Source of the DNA: Symsagittifera roscoffensis
Taxonomy: Eukaryota; Xenacoelomorpha; Acoela; Convolutidae
NCBI RefSeq assembly: GCF_963678635.1
Contig: NC_087066.1
Location: 49,473,581 to 49,537,580, forward strand
DNA: 64,000 nucleotides
Reading direction: 5' to 3'
Under the pieces are notes generated by a model. That model saw only the letters and a program-made list of their open reading frames with translations. It was not told the origin of the DNA and did not search any database. The position numbers and the translations under genes were made by a program. Of the stretch, positions 22,348 through 33,035 are shown one piece after another (position 1 is the first letter of the stretch; the number at the start of each line of letters is the position of its first letter).

Positions 22348-23834
22348 GCGGTTCCCCTTACGACCTTTTTAAGAACAAATATGTCACGAAAGGGGAAAAA
22401 AACGAAATCAGTTAGATTAACCTATGTCAGTAAAGCTTTTCTAGTTGAAAAAAGTCGTTAAAATGTCTAATTTACTTTTCTATAGTAGTCAAACTGGTCA
22501 GAGAAAATTTTTTTTTATTTGGTCTATGGTAGCTATGAGGATGATGAATGAAAATTTTGTGAGATAAAAGTAGCAGAAAACTGTCATGGACTGATGAGTG
22601 ATAGAGAAGATGTTGATAGCCTTCACTCTATCAAGGACTATTTAGTAATAGGGCGGTAACTTAGATTACGGGCCCTAAAAATAAATAGCACCTGTCTGTA
22701 GCTTTTTAAAGTTGGAACAAAACTAACATAAAATCACTTAAAAAATTCCGATAACTAAAATTATTTCTTTAATTTTTCAGACTGGTTTTCTGAGGGTGTA
22801 ATTCTCTGCTCAAGTCAAATCATTACAAGTAAAAAAACATTGGGTCGTTGACAAATCTTTTTGTTTCAATTAAAATTGTAAGTCTCGGGTCTGATTATAT
22901 CATAGATATTAGTCGATCTAGTCCTAGAGTAAAAGCAAAATTTATACGAACAGACAAAAATCAAAGGGATGGTTAATTATAATTGTATCAGGGTTGTGCA
23001 AAATTCAAATCAGTGGGGATTTCAAAGCGGAAACGATAATCACACTGCACCTGACTGGCGTCGTGATTAAAAATCAAGTTCCCTCGATCATCTGTTAAGT
23101 TTTATTAAAAATCAATGAAGTTTTCCAAGGTGAAACTGAAAGAATAAACAATCCGTTTAGAAATTGAAAAATGAGATACGTGGACTTGGCTTTTAAGCTT
23201 TTTGAATTTATGTTGTTCAATTGAAATCTGAGTTGAATATTAAATTTAAACGACATTCATTTTAATGTTGTGAACGAATTTAAAATAGAAAATTCTCCTC
23301 TCGATTCGTATGCAAACAATTAAGCAATAGCTTTCTAAATTAGTGTAGCATTTCCAATACTACAACTGTAACCTTTTTTTAAATGAACAGTGGTGAAAAC
23401 AGTCTCCCAAATAGACACTGCTTAAACATGAATACACTTGCAAAAAAAAACGTGCCTAATGTAACAACGTTAAGGTGAAGTTATGAAAACAAAATTGAAA
23501 ACGTTGATAAATGTTAGATGAACAAAGTTTCAAATTTCTTCTCCACGGCCACATTTTAAAGTCTTAAACTTTTTTCTGTTTTTTTCTCTGCTGCCTCCAA
23601 TTGTCTCTGCAATTCCCTTTTTGGTCTCATTTTTATTTGGTTTTTTGGTCGCATTTTTTCCAAAGTTTTTGTCAGCCGGTCCACGTCCTGTTGTTTTTCG
23701 TTCTCGGGAAAAACCGTGATCCCGCTAAATGGAACGAGCAGAGATGTTTCCTGCGATTTGATTAGGTACTCCCTCGGAGTTCTCTTCTTAAGTTTAAAAG
23801 GCTCTTTCTGGGCATTTAGTGATAAATACTCGTT
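22331..23834. repeat. Repeat R copy 3, left-truncated (about 1.5 kb)
   Basis: Begins at the sequence equivalent to 20868 (CACTTAGAAGGCATGCGG), so the 60 bp minisatellite part and the first half of R are absent. The rest is collinear with copies 1 and 2. Confidence 0.85.
23556..23834 (-). pseudogene. Coiled-coil-like peptide frame, R copy 3
   Basis: Open for 92 codons between stops with no ATG at its start. It reads PFKLKKRTPREYLIKSQETS, LLVPFSGITVFPENE, KQQDVDRLTKTLEKMRPK and RELQRQLEAAEKKTEKSLRL. The colinear match to copy 4 shows which residues are ancestral. Confidence 0.5.
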
Positions 23835-24282
23835 TTAGTACACTTGAATCTTATCTAAACATTTAAAACAATAGCTTTTTTTCACTGTAGCATTTTCAGT
23901 ACTACATGCTGCAAAATCAACAGATGAAAAACAATTTAGGTCGCAAAATATTGTTTCAAGCTTTTTGATTATTCGGATACCCAATTTCTTAACGCTCATT
24001 TTCGCATTTTATCCGTCTATTAAAAAATGGCCAGTAAGAGAGTGTTCGGACAAAACTGATCACAAAGTTAATCAATGTTTTTGTAAATCTAGTGATAAGC
24101 TCAGAAAATCAACTTTGTTGCGGCTTATGAATATACGTAAAATGAAAGCCTGCTTCATTTTTTAGAAGTCTCGAGCTTCGTTTTGTGCACATTATCAGTT
24201 TACGATTGCTTGATATGAAACAGTTTGTTCACGTAGGCAAGTGAATTTCCTAGGTCGAAAAGCTCACTTATTGTTTTGACTG
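23835..24282. other. Left flank of the first 22 bp array
   Basis: AT-rich, with one unconvincing plus frame (23965-24165). The part 24028-24282 recurs at 27735-27985, again immediately left of a 22 bp array; the part before it recurs at 26640-26850. Confidence 0.6.
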
Positions 24283-26070
24283 TCAAAGGTCGAAACCTAC
24301 CTAGAGAACGGTCAAAACTTACCTCGACCACGGTCGAGACATACCTCGACCATAGTCGAAACACACCTTGAAAGCGGTCAAAACATTCCTCGAGCCTTGT
24401 CTAAACATAACTCGAGAACGGCGGTCAAATTATACCTCGACCCTGGTCGAAACATACCTTCCGAGAAAAATTCCTCGGGAACGGCCCAAAACATATCTTA
24501 TATAAGGCCCAAACAAACCTCGAGACTGGTAGAAAATACCTCGATAGCGGTCAAAACATACCTCGAGCCTTGTCTAAATGTTTCTCGAGCACAGTCGAAA
24601 CATGCCTCGAGAACGGTCAAAACATACCTGCAGCACGATCTAAGCATACATCGAGCATAGTCAAAAGATACCTCGAGAACGTTCAAAACGTACCTCTACC
24701 ACGGTTAAAACTTACCTCGACCACGGTCGAAACATACCTTGAGAACGGTCAAAACATACCTCGAGCACGGTCAAAACAATTCTCGAGCACGGTCGAAACA
24801 AATCTCGAGAATGGTCAAAACATAACTCGTGCATTATCAAAACATAACTGAAGCACGGTCGAAACAAACCTCGAGACCGATAGAAAAAAAATTCGAGAGC
24901 TGCCAAAGCATAACTCGATTATTGATCAAACATACCTCGAGAACGATCAAAACGTACCCCAAGCACCGTCGAAACATTTCTCGAGCACAGTTGAAACATA
25001 CCTCGAAGACGGTCCGCACAAATCTAGAGAACGGTCTAAGCAAACATCGAGCATGATCGAAACATACCTAGAGAACGGTAAAAACATACATCAAGCACGG
25101 TCAAAACAATTCTCGAGCACAGTCGAACATACCTCGAGAATGGTTCAAAACATTTTTATACAAGGTCCAAACATAACTTCAGACCGATAGATCGATAGAA
25201 AAATAACTCGAGAGCGGTCAAAACATACCTCGAGCATTAATTAATCATACCTCGAGAACGATAAAAACGTACCCCAAGCACGGTCGAAACATTTCTCGAG
25301 CACAGTTGAAAAATACCTCGAAAACGGTCCCCACATACCTACAGAACGGTCTAAGCCAACATCGAGCATGGTCTAAACATACCTCTAGAACGGTCAAAAC
25401 ATACCTCGATCACGGTCGAAACATAACTTGAGAACGGTAAAAACATACATCAAGCACGGTCAATACAATTCTCGAGCACAGTCGAACATACCTCGAGAAT
25501 GGTCAAAACATACCTGCAGCACGGTCTAGGCATACATCGAGCATCGTCGAAACATACCTCCAGAACAGTCAAAACATACCTCGACCTCGGTCGAAACATA
25601 CTATGAGAACAGTCAAAACATTCCTCGATAACGGTCCAAAACATATCTTATTCAAGGTCCAAACACACCTCAAGACCGGTAGAAGATACCTCGAGACAGT
25701 CAAAACAAACCTCGAGCACGGTCGAAACATTTCTCGAGCACAGTCGAAACATACCTCGAGAACGGTCAAAACATACCTCGAGCATTAACGAAACATAATC
25801 CGAGCACGGTCGAAACATACCTCGAGAACGGCCAAAACATATCTCAAGCACGGTCGAAACATTTTTCTGAGCACGGTCGAAAAATTCCTCGAGAGCGGTC
25901 CAAAACATACCTGATGCATGGTCCAAATATACCTCGAGACAGATTGAAAAACACCTCGAGAGCGCTCAAAACATACCTCGAGCATCGTCTAAAATACCTC
26001 GAGAACGGTCAAAACGTACCTCATGCACGGTCGAAACATTTCTCGAGCACAGTCGAAACAAACCTCAAGA
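24283..26070. repeat. 22 bp minisatellite array 1 (about 80 units)
   Basis: The unit is a CTCGAG core, then AACGGTC or CACGGTC, then AAAACATAC or GAAACATAC (22 bp in total). Two linked variants (GAACGGTCAAAAC and GCACGGTCGAAAC) intermingle. Divergence is moderate and length changes of one to a few bases are common. No unit variant in phase contains a stop in any of the six frames, so numerous overlapping open frames of 60-90 codons arise. I regard these as artefacts. Confidence 0.95.
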
Positions 26071-26082
26071 CATTCTTATATT

Positions 26083-26640
26083 ATGTTGTGAACGAATTTA
26101 GAATATAAAACTCTCCACTCGATTCGTATGTAAACAAGAAAACAATAGCTTTCTAAATTAGTGCAGCATTTCCAATACTACAACTTTAAGCTTTTTTTAA
26201 ATGAACAGTTCTGAAAGCAAGCCCTTAAATAGACACTGCTTAAACATGAATACAATTACAAAAAAAAAACGTGCTTAATGTAACAAGGTGAACTTATGAA
26301 AACAAAATTGAAAACGTTGATAACCGCTAGATGGACAAAGTTTCAAATTTCTTCTCCATGGCCACCTTGTAAATTCTTAAATTTTTTTCTACCTTTTTCT
26401 CTGCGGCCTCTAATTGTCTCTGCAATTCCCTTTTTGCACTCTTTTTTCTTTTGCTTTTCGGTCGCTTTTTTTCCAAAGTTTTTGTCAGCCGGTCCACGTC
26501 CTGTTGTTTTTCGTTCTCAGTAAAAACCGTGATCCCGCTAAATGGGATGAGCAGAGATGTTTCTTGCGATTTGATTAGGTACTCCCTTGGAGTTTTCTTC
26601 TTAAGTTTAAAAGGGTTGTTCTGGGCACTTAGTGAAAAAT
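26083..26640. repeat. Repeat R copy 4 (right end only)
   Basis: Starts TTATGTTGTGAACGAATTTA, directly after the first 22 bp array, and corresponds to the last 0.55 kb of R. Confidence 0.85.
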
Positions 26641-26647
26641 ACTCGTT
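26327..26647 (-). CDS. Conserved basic coiled-coil-like frame (best R copy); unrecognised
   Basis: 106 codons are open from a TAA upstream to TAG at 26327, but the first in-frame ATG is at codon 97, so this is either a 3' exon or a decayed frame. Layout: residues 1-20 polar/basic, 21-42 PREYLIKSQETSLLIPFSGI (a short hydrophobic strand pair), 43-60 acidic-polar EKQQDVDRLTKTLEKK, 61-75 very basic, 76-106 helical with RELQRQLEAAEKKVEKNLR and AMEKKFETLSI. Four R copies keep the same core residues despite nucleotide drift. The opposite strand gives Phe/Leu-rich hydrophobic frames that are simply the antisense of Lys/Glu codons. Function unknown. It may be a transposon protein carried by R. Confidence 0.35.
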   Translation of the reverse strand, partial: NEYFSLSAQNNPFKLKKKTPREYLIKSQETSLLIPFSGITVFTENEKQQDVDRLTKTLEKKRPKSKRKKSAKRELQRQLEAAEKKVEKNLRIYKVAMEKKFETLSI

Positions 26648-26849
26648 TTAGTACACTTGAATCATATCTAAGCAATTAAAACAATATTTTTTTTAGTTTA
26701 GCATTTCCAATACTCCATGCTGCAAAAACAACTGATGAAAAAAATTTTATGTGGCAAAATTTTGTTTCAAGCACTTTGTTCATCAGGGTATCCAATTTTT
26801 TGGTCATTTCCGCATTTTATCCGTCTTTTTTGGGGCATTTGAAATCTCG

Positions 26850-27735
26850 CATTTATCCGTGTTTATGCAATTTTCGAACCCTGTTCTCAGCTCGTTTACT
26901 AATTGCTGTGTGAATAGGTATTAAAACAAACAAACAAACGCTCGACTGAACAACAAACGTCCGTTTCAGATTGATATTTATGATTTCATTGTTTTGAGGC
27001 TCTAGAGAAAAAGTGCATGAGGTATGGCAGGAAAAAAATCTTTAGCCGTTATAGCAACTCATCCGTTGTCAATCTGAAGAAGCGTACAAAAAGCCTCTGA
27101 AGGCCATTTTTGAGCATAACAGCGAAAGATCAAGCCAATTTGGTGATAAATTACAAAAAATTGGCAGATCCAATTGATCCAACTGAATTTATGTGGCTTC
27201 CAACGTGATCCGAACCGGGCATGTATACCTTCTGTAAGATGTTTTACCCATTGTAAAACCGGTCTGATTATTGCCCAGAGAAGAGTATGGCATGAAACCC
27301 ATAATTGAGAATCAACAGCAGTTCAACAGCAGTGTTGTTTCATGTATTCGTGCCTATCATAGTAATGCTAAAGATTAAGAAATCTGATTTGAATAATACA
27401 TCCTCAATTTTTGCCCGCTGGTTGTTATCGTAGCTACTTCAGTTGACTCAAAACTCAGAGATCCAACACTCGATTCTCTTTCCGCTGGGAATGCTTATAC
27501 GTTTTTAAAGACTTAGTAAAAAGTCAGACATGCCACCTCTTGTAAGACAGAGAGTCTTTTGCCATTTGTTTCTTCGCGCGAACTTGTTAAACTATTGTTG
27601 AAGTTCATACGAACAATGTGCTCCACGTAAACAAACCACCCCCTCGCCCCAGATAGACCAAATGAACTGTCGAAGCTCTAACTCTAGCTCTAACTTTTCA
27701 ACTTATAATAAAAACAGTTTTTATTTAAAAAAGCT
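26850..27735. other. About 0.88 kb segment interrupting a duplicated flank
   Basis: In the paralogous stretch near 24010-24030 the sequences on either side of this segment are adjacent. The segment is less AT-rich than its surroundings. Scattered plus-strand readable stretches occur (for example DPIDPTEFMWLP near 27173), interrupted by stops. No terminal repeats or target duplication could be recognised by eye. Probably an insertion, source unknown. Confidence 0.45.
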
Positions 27736-27985
27736 CAGTAAGAGAGTGTTCGGTCAAAACTGAGCACAAATTTTATCAATGTTACTGTAAATCTAGTGAT
27801 ATGCTCAGAAAATCAACTTTGTTGCGGCTAATGAAATTACGTAGAATGAAAAATCTGTTTCATTTTTTAGAAGTTCAGCGCTTCGTTTTGCGCACATTAT
27901 TAGTTTATGATTGGCTGAAAACAAACAGTTTGTTCCCGTAAGCAAGTGAACTTCCTGAACGAAAAGCTCACTTATTGCTTCGACT
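27735..27985. repeat. Duplicated left flank of 22 bp array 2
   Basis: Aligns with 24028-24282 (CAGTAAGAGAGTGTTCGG onward, then AATCAACTTTGTTGCGGC). Both copies lead directly into a 22 bp array. Confidence 0.85.
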
Positions 27986-29721
27986 TTCAAACGTCGAAAC
28001 ATACCTCGAGAACGGTCAAAACATACCTCGACCACGGTCGAAACATACCTCGACCATAGTTGAAACATACCTTGAGAGCGGTCAAAACATTCTTCGAGCA
28101 TTGTCTAAATATACCTCGAGAACAGCGGTCAAAACATACCTCAAGCACGGACGGTCGAAACATACCTCAAGCACAGTCGAACATACCTCGAGATTGGTCA
28201 AAAGATACCTGCAGCACGGTCTAGGCCTATATCGAGCATCGTCGAAACATACCTCCAGAACGGTCAAAAGATATCTCGACAACGGTCGAAACATACCTCG
28301 ACCACGGTCGAAACATACCTCGAGCACGGTCGAAACTATACCTCGACAATGGGCGAAGTTTACCTTGAGAACGGTCGAAACATACCTCGAGTACGGTCGA
28401 AACAATTCGAAACATACATCGTGCACGGTCAAAACATACCTCGAGAACGGTAAAATCATACCTCGAGCTTTATCGAATTATACACGAGCACTGTCTAAAC
28501 ATACATCGAGCAAGATCGAAACATACCTCGAGAACGGTCAAACCATACATCAAACACGGTCGAAACATACCTAGAGACCGGTAGAAAAATACTTCGAGAA
28601 CTGTTCCAACGTACCTTGAGCACGTTCGAAACGTACCTCAAGACCGGTAGAAACAAATCTCGACAACGGTCAAAAAAACCTCAAGCACTGTCGAAGAAAT
28701 TTTCGGGCACGGTCGAAACTTACCTCGAGCATGGTCTGAAGATACCTCGAGAACGGTCAAAACAAACCTCCAGCACAGTCAAAACATAGCTCGAGACCAG
28801 TAGATAAATACCTCGAGAGTGGTTAAAACTTACCTCGAGCACGGTCGAAACATACCTCAAGACCGTTAGAAATATACCTCAAGAACAGTCAAAACATACC
28901 GCGAGTAAAGTCGAAGCAAACCTCGAGCACGGGCGAAACCTTTCTCGTGCACGCCGAAATATACTTCGAACGGTCAAAACATACCTCGAGCACGGTCCAA
29001 CCATACCTCCGGCACGGTGTAATAATACATCGAACTTGGTCAAATCATACCTCGAGAACGGTCAATAACACCTCGAGAATAACACCTCGAGAATAACGGC
29101 CGAATTATACCTTGAAAATGGTCCAAACATACTTCAACCACGGTCCAAACAATTCTCGAGACGGAATGAAACATACCTCGAGAACGGTCAATAATACCTC
29201 GAGCATTGTCGGAACATAAATCGACCACGGCTGAAAAATACCTCGAAAATGGTCCAAACAAACTTCAAGCACGGTTCAAAAATTTCTCGAGCACGGTCGA
29301 AACATACCCCGAGCATGGTCGAAACATACCTCGAGCATGCTCTTAACATACCTCGAGCACAGTCGAATTATACCTCTAGCACAGTCGAAACTTAGCTCGA
29401 AATCAGTGGAAAAATACCTCGAGGGTGGTCAAAACTTACCTCGAGCACGGTTGAAACATTTGTCAAGACCGGTAGAAAAATACCTCGAGAAGAGTCGAAA
29501 CATACCGCGAGTAAGGTCGGAGCAAACTCGAACATGGTCGAAACCTTTCTCGTGCACGCCGAAATACACTTCCAACGGTCGAAACATACCTCGAGCACGA
29601 TCTAACCATACCTCCAGCACGGTGTAAGCATACATCAAGCATAGTCGCATCATACCTCGAGAACGGTCAATAATACCTCGAGCATTGTCGAAACATACAT
29701 CGAACACGGTCGAAATATACT

Positions 29722-29826
29722 TCTTGTGGTTTCGAGGTATGCTTCTACAGTGCTCGAGATACCTTTTGACCATTCTCGCTGTATTATTCTGCCATAATCG
29801 GGGTATATTTCGACCGTGCTTTCGAC
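29722..29826 (-). repeat. Inverted 22 bp block and hairpin, first copy
   Basis: Units here run as GAGGTATG...TTTCGACCGTGC, opposite to the surroundings. At the right border GTATATTTCGACCGTGCTT is followed after a short loop by AAGCACGGTCGAAACATACC, a near-perfect stem of about 19-20 bp (about 29805-29853). Confidence 0.85.
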
Positions 29827-31287
29827 ATCAAGCACGGTCGAAACATACCTAGAGACCGGTAGAAAAAAACTTCGAGAACTGTTCCAACGTACCTTGAGCA
29901 CGTTCTAAACATACCTCAAGACCGGTAGAAACAAATCTCGACAACGGTCAAAAAAACCTCAAGCACTGTCGAAGAAATTTTCGAGCACGGTCGAAACTTA
30001 CCTCGAGCATGGTCTGAACATACCTCGAGAACGGTCAAAACAAACCTCCAGCACAGTCGAAACATAGCTCGAGACCAGTAGATAAATACCTCGAGAACGG
30101 TCAAACCATACATCAAGCACGGTCGAAACATACCTAGAGACCGGTAGAAAAATACTTCGAGAACTGTTCCAACGTACCTTGAGCACGTTCGAAACGTACC
30201 TCAAGACCGGTAGAAACAAATCTCGACAACGGTCAAAAAGACCTCAAGCACTGTCGAAGAAATTTTCGGGCACGGTCGAAACTTACCTCGAGCATGGTCT
30301 GAAGATACCTCGAGAACGGTCAAAACAAACCTCCAGCACAGTCAAAACATAGCTCGAGACCAGTAGATAAATACCTCGAGAGTGGTTAAAACTTACCTCG
30401 AGCACGGTCGAAACAAACCTCAAGACCGTTAGAAATATACCTCAAGAACAGTCAAAACATACCGCGAGTAAAGTCGAAGCAAACCTCGAGCACGGGCGAA
30501 ACCTTTCTCGTGCACGCCGAAATATACTTCGAACGGTCAAAACATACCTCGAGCACGGTCCAACCATACCTCCGGCACGGTGTAATAATACATCGAACTT
30601 GGTCAAATCATACCTCGAGAACGGTCAATAACACCTCGAGAATAACACCTCGAGAATAACGGCCGAATTATACCTTGAAAATGGTCCAAACATACTTCAA
30701 CCACGGTCCAAACAATTCTCGAGACGGAATGAAACATACCTCGAGAACGGTCAATAATACCTCGAGCATTGTCGGAACATAAATCGACCACGGCTGAAAA
30801 ATACCTCGAAAATGGTCCAAACATACTTCAAGCACGGTTCAAAAATTTCTCGAGCACGGTCGAAACATACCCCGAGCATGGTCGAAACATACCTCGAGCA
30901 TGCTCTAAACATACCTCGAGCACAGTCGAATTATACCTCTAGCACAGTCGAAACTTAGCTCGAAATCAGTGGGAAAATACCTCGAGGGTGGTCAAAACTT
31001 ACCTCGAGCACGGTTGAAACATTTGTCAAGACCGGTAGAAAAATACCTCGAGAAGAGTCGAAACATACCGCGAGTAAGGTCGGAGCAAACCTCGAACATG
31101 GTCGAAACCTTTCTCGTGCACGCCGAAATACACTTCCAACGGTCGAAACATACCTCGAGCACGATCTAACCATACCTCCAGCACGGTGTAAGCATACATC
31201 AAGCATAGTCGCATCATACCTCGAGAACGGTCAATAATACCTCGAGCATTGTCGAAACATACATCGAACACGGTCGAAATATACTTC

Positions 31288-31391
31288 TTGTGGTTTCGAG
31301 GTATGCTTCTACAGTGCTCGAGATACCTTTTGACCATTCTCGCTGTATTATTCTGCCATAATCGGGGTATATTTCGACCGTGCTTTCGACA
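31288..31391 (-). repeat. Inverted 22 bp block and hairpin, second copy
   Basis: Duplicate of 29722-29826 within the 1.56 kb repeat, with the same border hairpin near 31371-31419. Confidence 0.85.
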
Positions 31392-31944
31392 TCAAGCACG
31401 GTCGAAACATACCTAGAGACCGGTAGAAAAATACTTCGAGAACTGTTCCAACGTACCTTGAGCACGTTCGAAACATACCTCAAGACCGGTAGAAACAAAT
31501 CTCGACAACGGTCAAAAAAACCTCAAGCACTGTCGAAGAAATTTTCGAGCACGGTCGAAACTTACCTCGAGCATGGTCTGAACATACCTCGAGAACGGTC
31601 AAAACAAACCTCCAGCACAGTCGAAACATAGCTCGAGACCAGTAGATAAATACCTCGAGAGTGGTTAAAACTTACCTCGAGCACGGTCGAAACATACCTC
31701 AAGACCGTTAGAAATATACCTCAAGAACAGTCAAAACATACCGCGAGTAAAGTCGAAGCAAACCTCGAGCACGGGCCAAACCTTTCTCGTGCACGCCTAA
31801 ATATACTTCGAACGGTCAAAACATACCTCGAGCACGGTCCAACCATACCTCCGGCACGGTGTAATAATACATCGAACTTGGTCGAATCATACCTCGAGAA
31901 CGGTCAATATTACCTCGAGCATTGTCGAAACATACATCGAACAC

Positions 31945-32378
31945 GCTGGAATTATGTTTTCACTTTTCTCGAGGTATGTTCCTACCATGTTCGAGATTTT
32001 TTTCGACCATGCTGGAATTATGTTTTCACTTTTCTCGAGGTATGTTTCGACCGTGTTCGATAAATATTTCGACCGCGCTTGATGTTTATTTTGACCGTTT
32101 TCAATTTATGTTTTGACTGATTTATGTTTCGATGTAATTTTAGATCGTGCTCGAGGTATGTTTTGACCGTACTCGAGGTTTGTTTTGACCTAGCTCGAGA
32201 AAAATTTGGACCGTGTTTGAAGTATGTTTTGACAGTTCTCAAGGTATGTTTCGACCGTGCTCGAGAAATTTTTGAACCGCGCTTGAAGTATTTTTTGACC
32301 GTTCTCGAGGAATGTTGCGACCCGTCTCGAGAAATGTTTGAACCGTTCTTGAAGTATGTTTTGACCATGCCATGATAT
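31945..32378 (-). repeat. Inverted block of 22 bp units (about 0.43 kb)
   Basis: About 20 units in reverse orientation. The right border has a 14 bp perfect stem, GTATGTTTTGACCA (32354-32367) with TGGTCAAAACATAC (32379-32392). Confidence 0.85.
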
Positions 32379-32755
32379 TGGTCAAAACATACCTCGCGCA
32401 CGGTCGAAACATACCTCGAGCAGGGTCTAAAATTACATCGAGTACTTTCGAAACATACGTCGAGCATGGTCAAACAAACCTCGAGCATGGTCTAAATATA
32501 CCTCGAGCACAGTCAAATTATACCTCTAGCACAGTCGAAACAAAGCTCGAGACCAGTCGAAAACTACCACGAAAGTGGTCAAAACTCACCTCGAGCACGG
32601 GCGAAAATAATTCAAGATCTCCGTACAAATACACTTCGAACGATCAAAACATACCTCGATCACATACATCGAGCGTGGTCAAATCATACCTCGAGAACGG
32701 TCAATAACATCTTGATCATTGTCAAAACATACATCGACCATGGTCGAAAAATACT

Positions 32756-33035
32756 TCTTGTGGTTTCGAGGTACGTTTCAAAAGTGCTCGAGGTACCTTC
32801 TGACCGTTGTTGCTGTATTCTTCTACCGGCTTCGAGGTATGTTTCGACCGTGCTTCAGATATTTTTCGATTGTGCTCGAGAAATATTTTGCACGAGCTCG
32901 ATGTTTGTTTCGACCATGTTCGAGATTTGTTTCGACCGTAGTGGAATTATGCTTTGACCTTTCTCGAGGGATGTTTCGACCATGCTCGTGAAATGTTTAG
33001 ACCGTGCTTGAAGTCTGTTTTGACCATGCTCTGAT
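32756..33035 (-). repeat. Inverted block of 22 bp units (about 0.28 kb)
   Basis: Units again read CTCGAGGTATGTTTCGACC. They are bordered on both sides by units in the common orientation. Confidence 0.8.

Larger units (their letters stand above)
28530..31655. repeat. Tandem 1.56 kb higher-order duplication inside array 2
   Basis: 28530-30090 and 30092-31655 are nearly identical (offset about 1563 bp). For example, a 73-codon minus frame at 29040-29261 is repeated without amino-acid change at 30603-30824. A third partial copy follows at about 31644-31910 (equivalent to 28801-29065). Confidence 0.9.

Noticed and set aside
19307-26651. Phe/Leu-rich hydrophobic plus-strand frames (19307-19718, 22014-22372, 26296-26651) that resemble membrane proteins
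   Set aside because: They are antisense to the Lys/Glu-rich coiled-coil-like frame; Phe and Leu arise as the complement of Lys and Glu codons, and they break in different places in each R copy.
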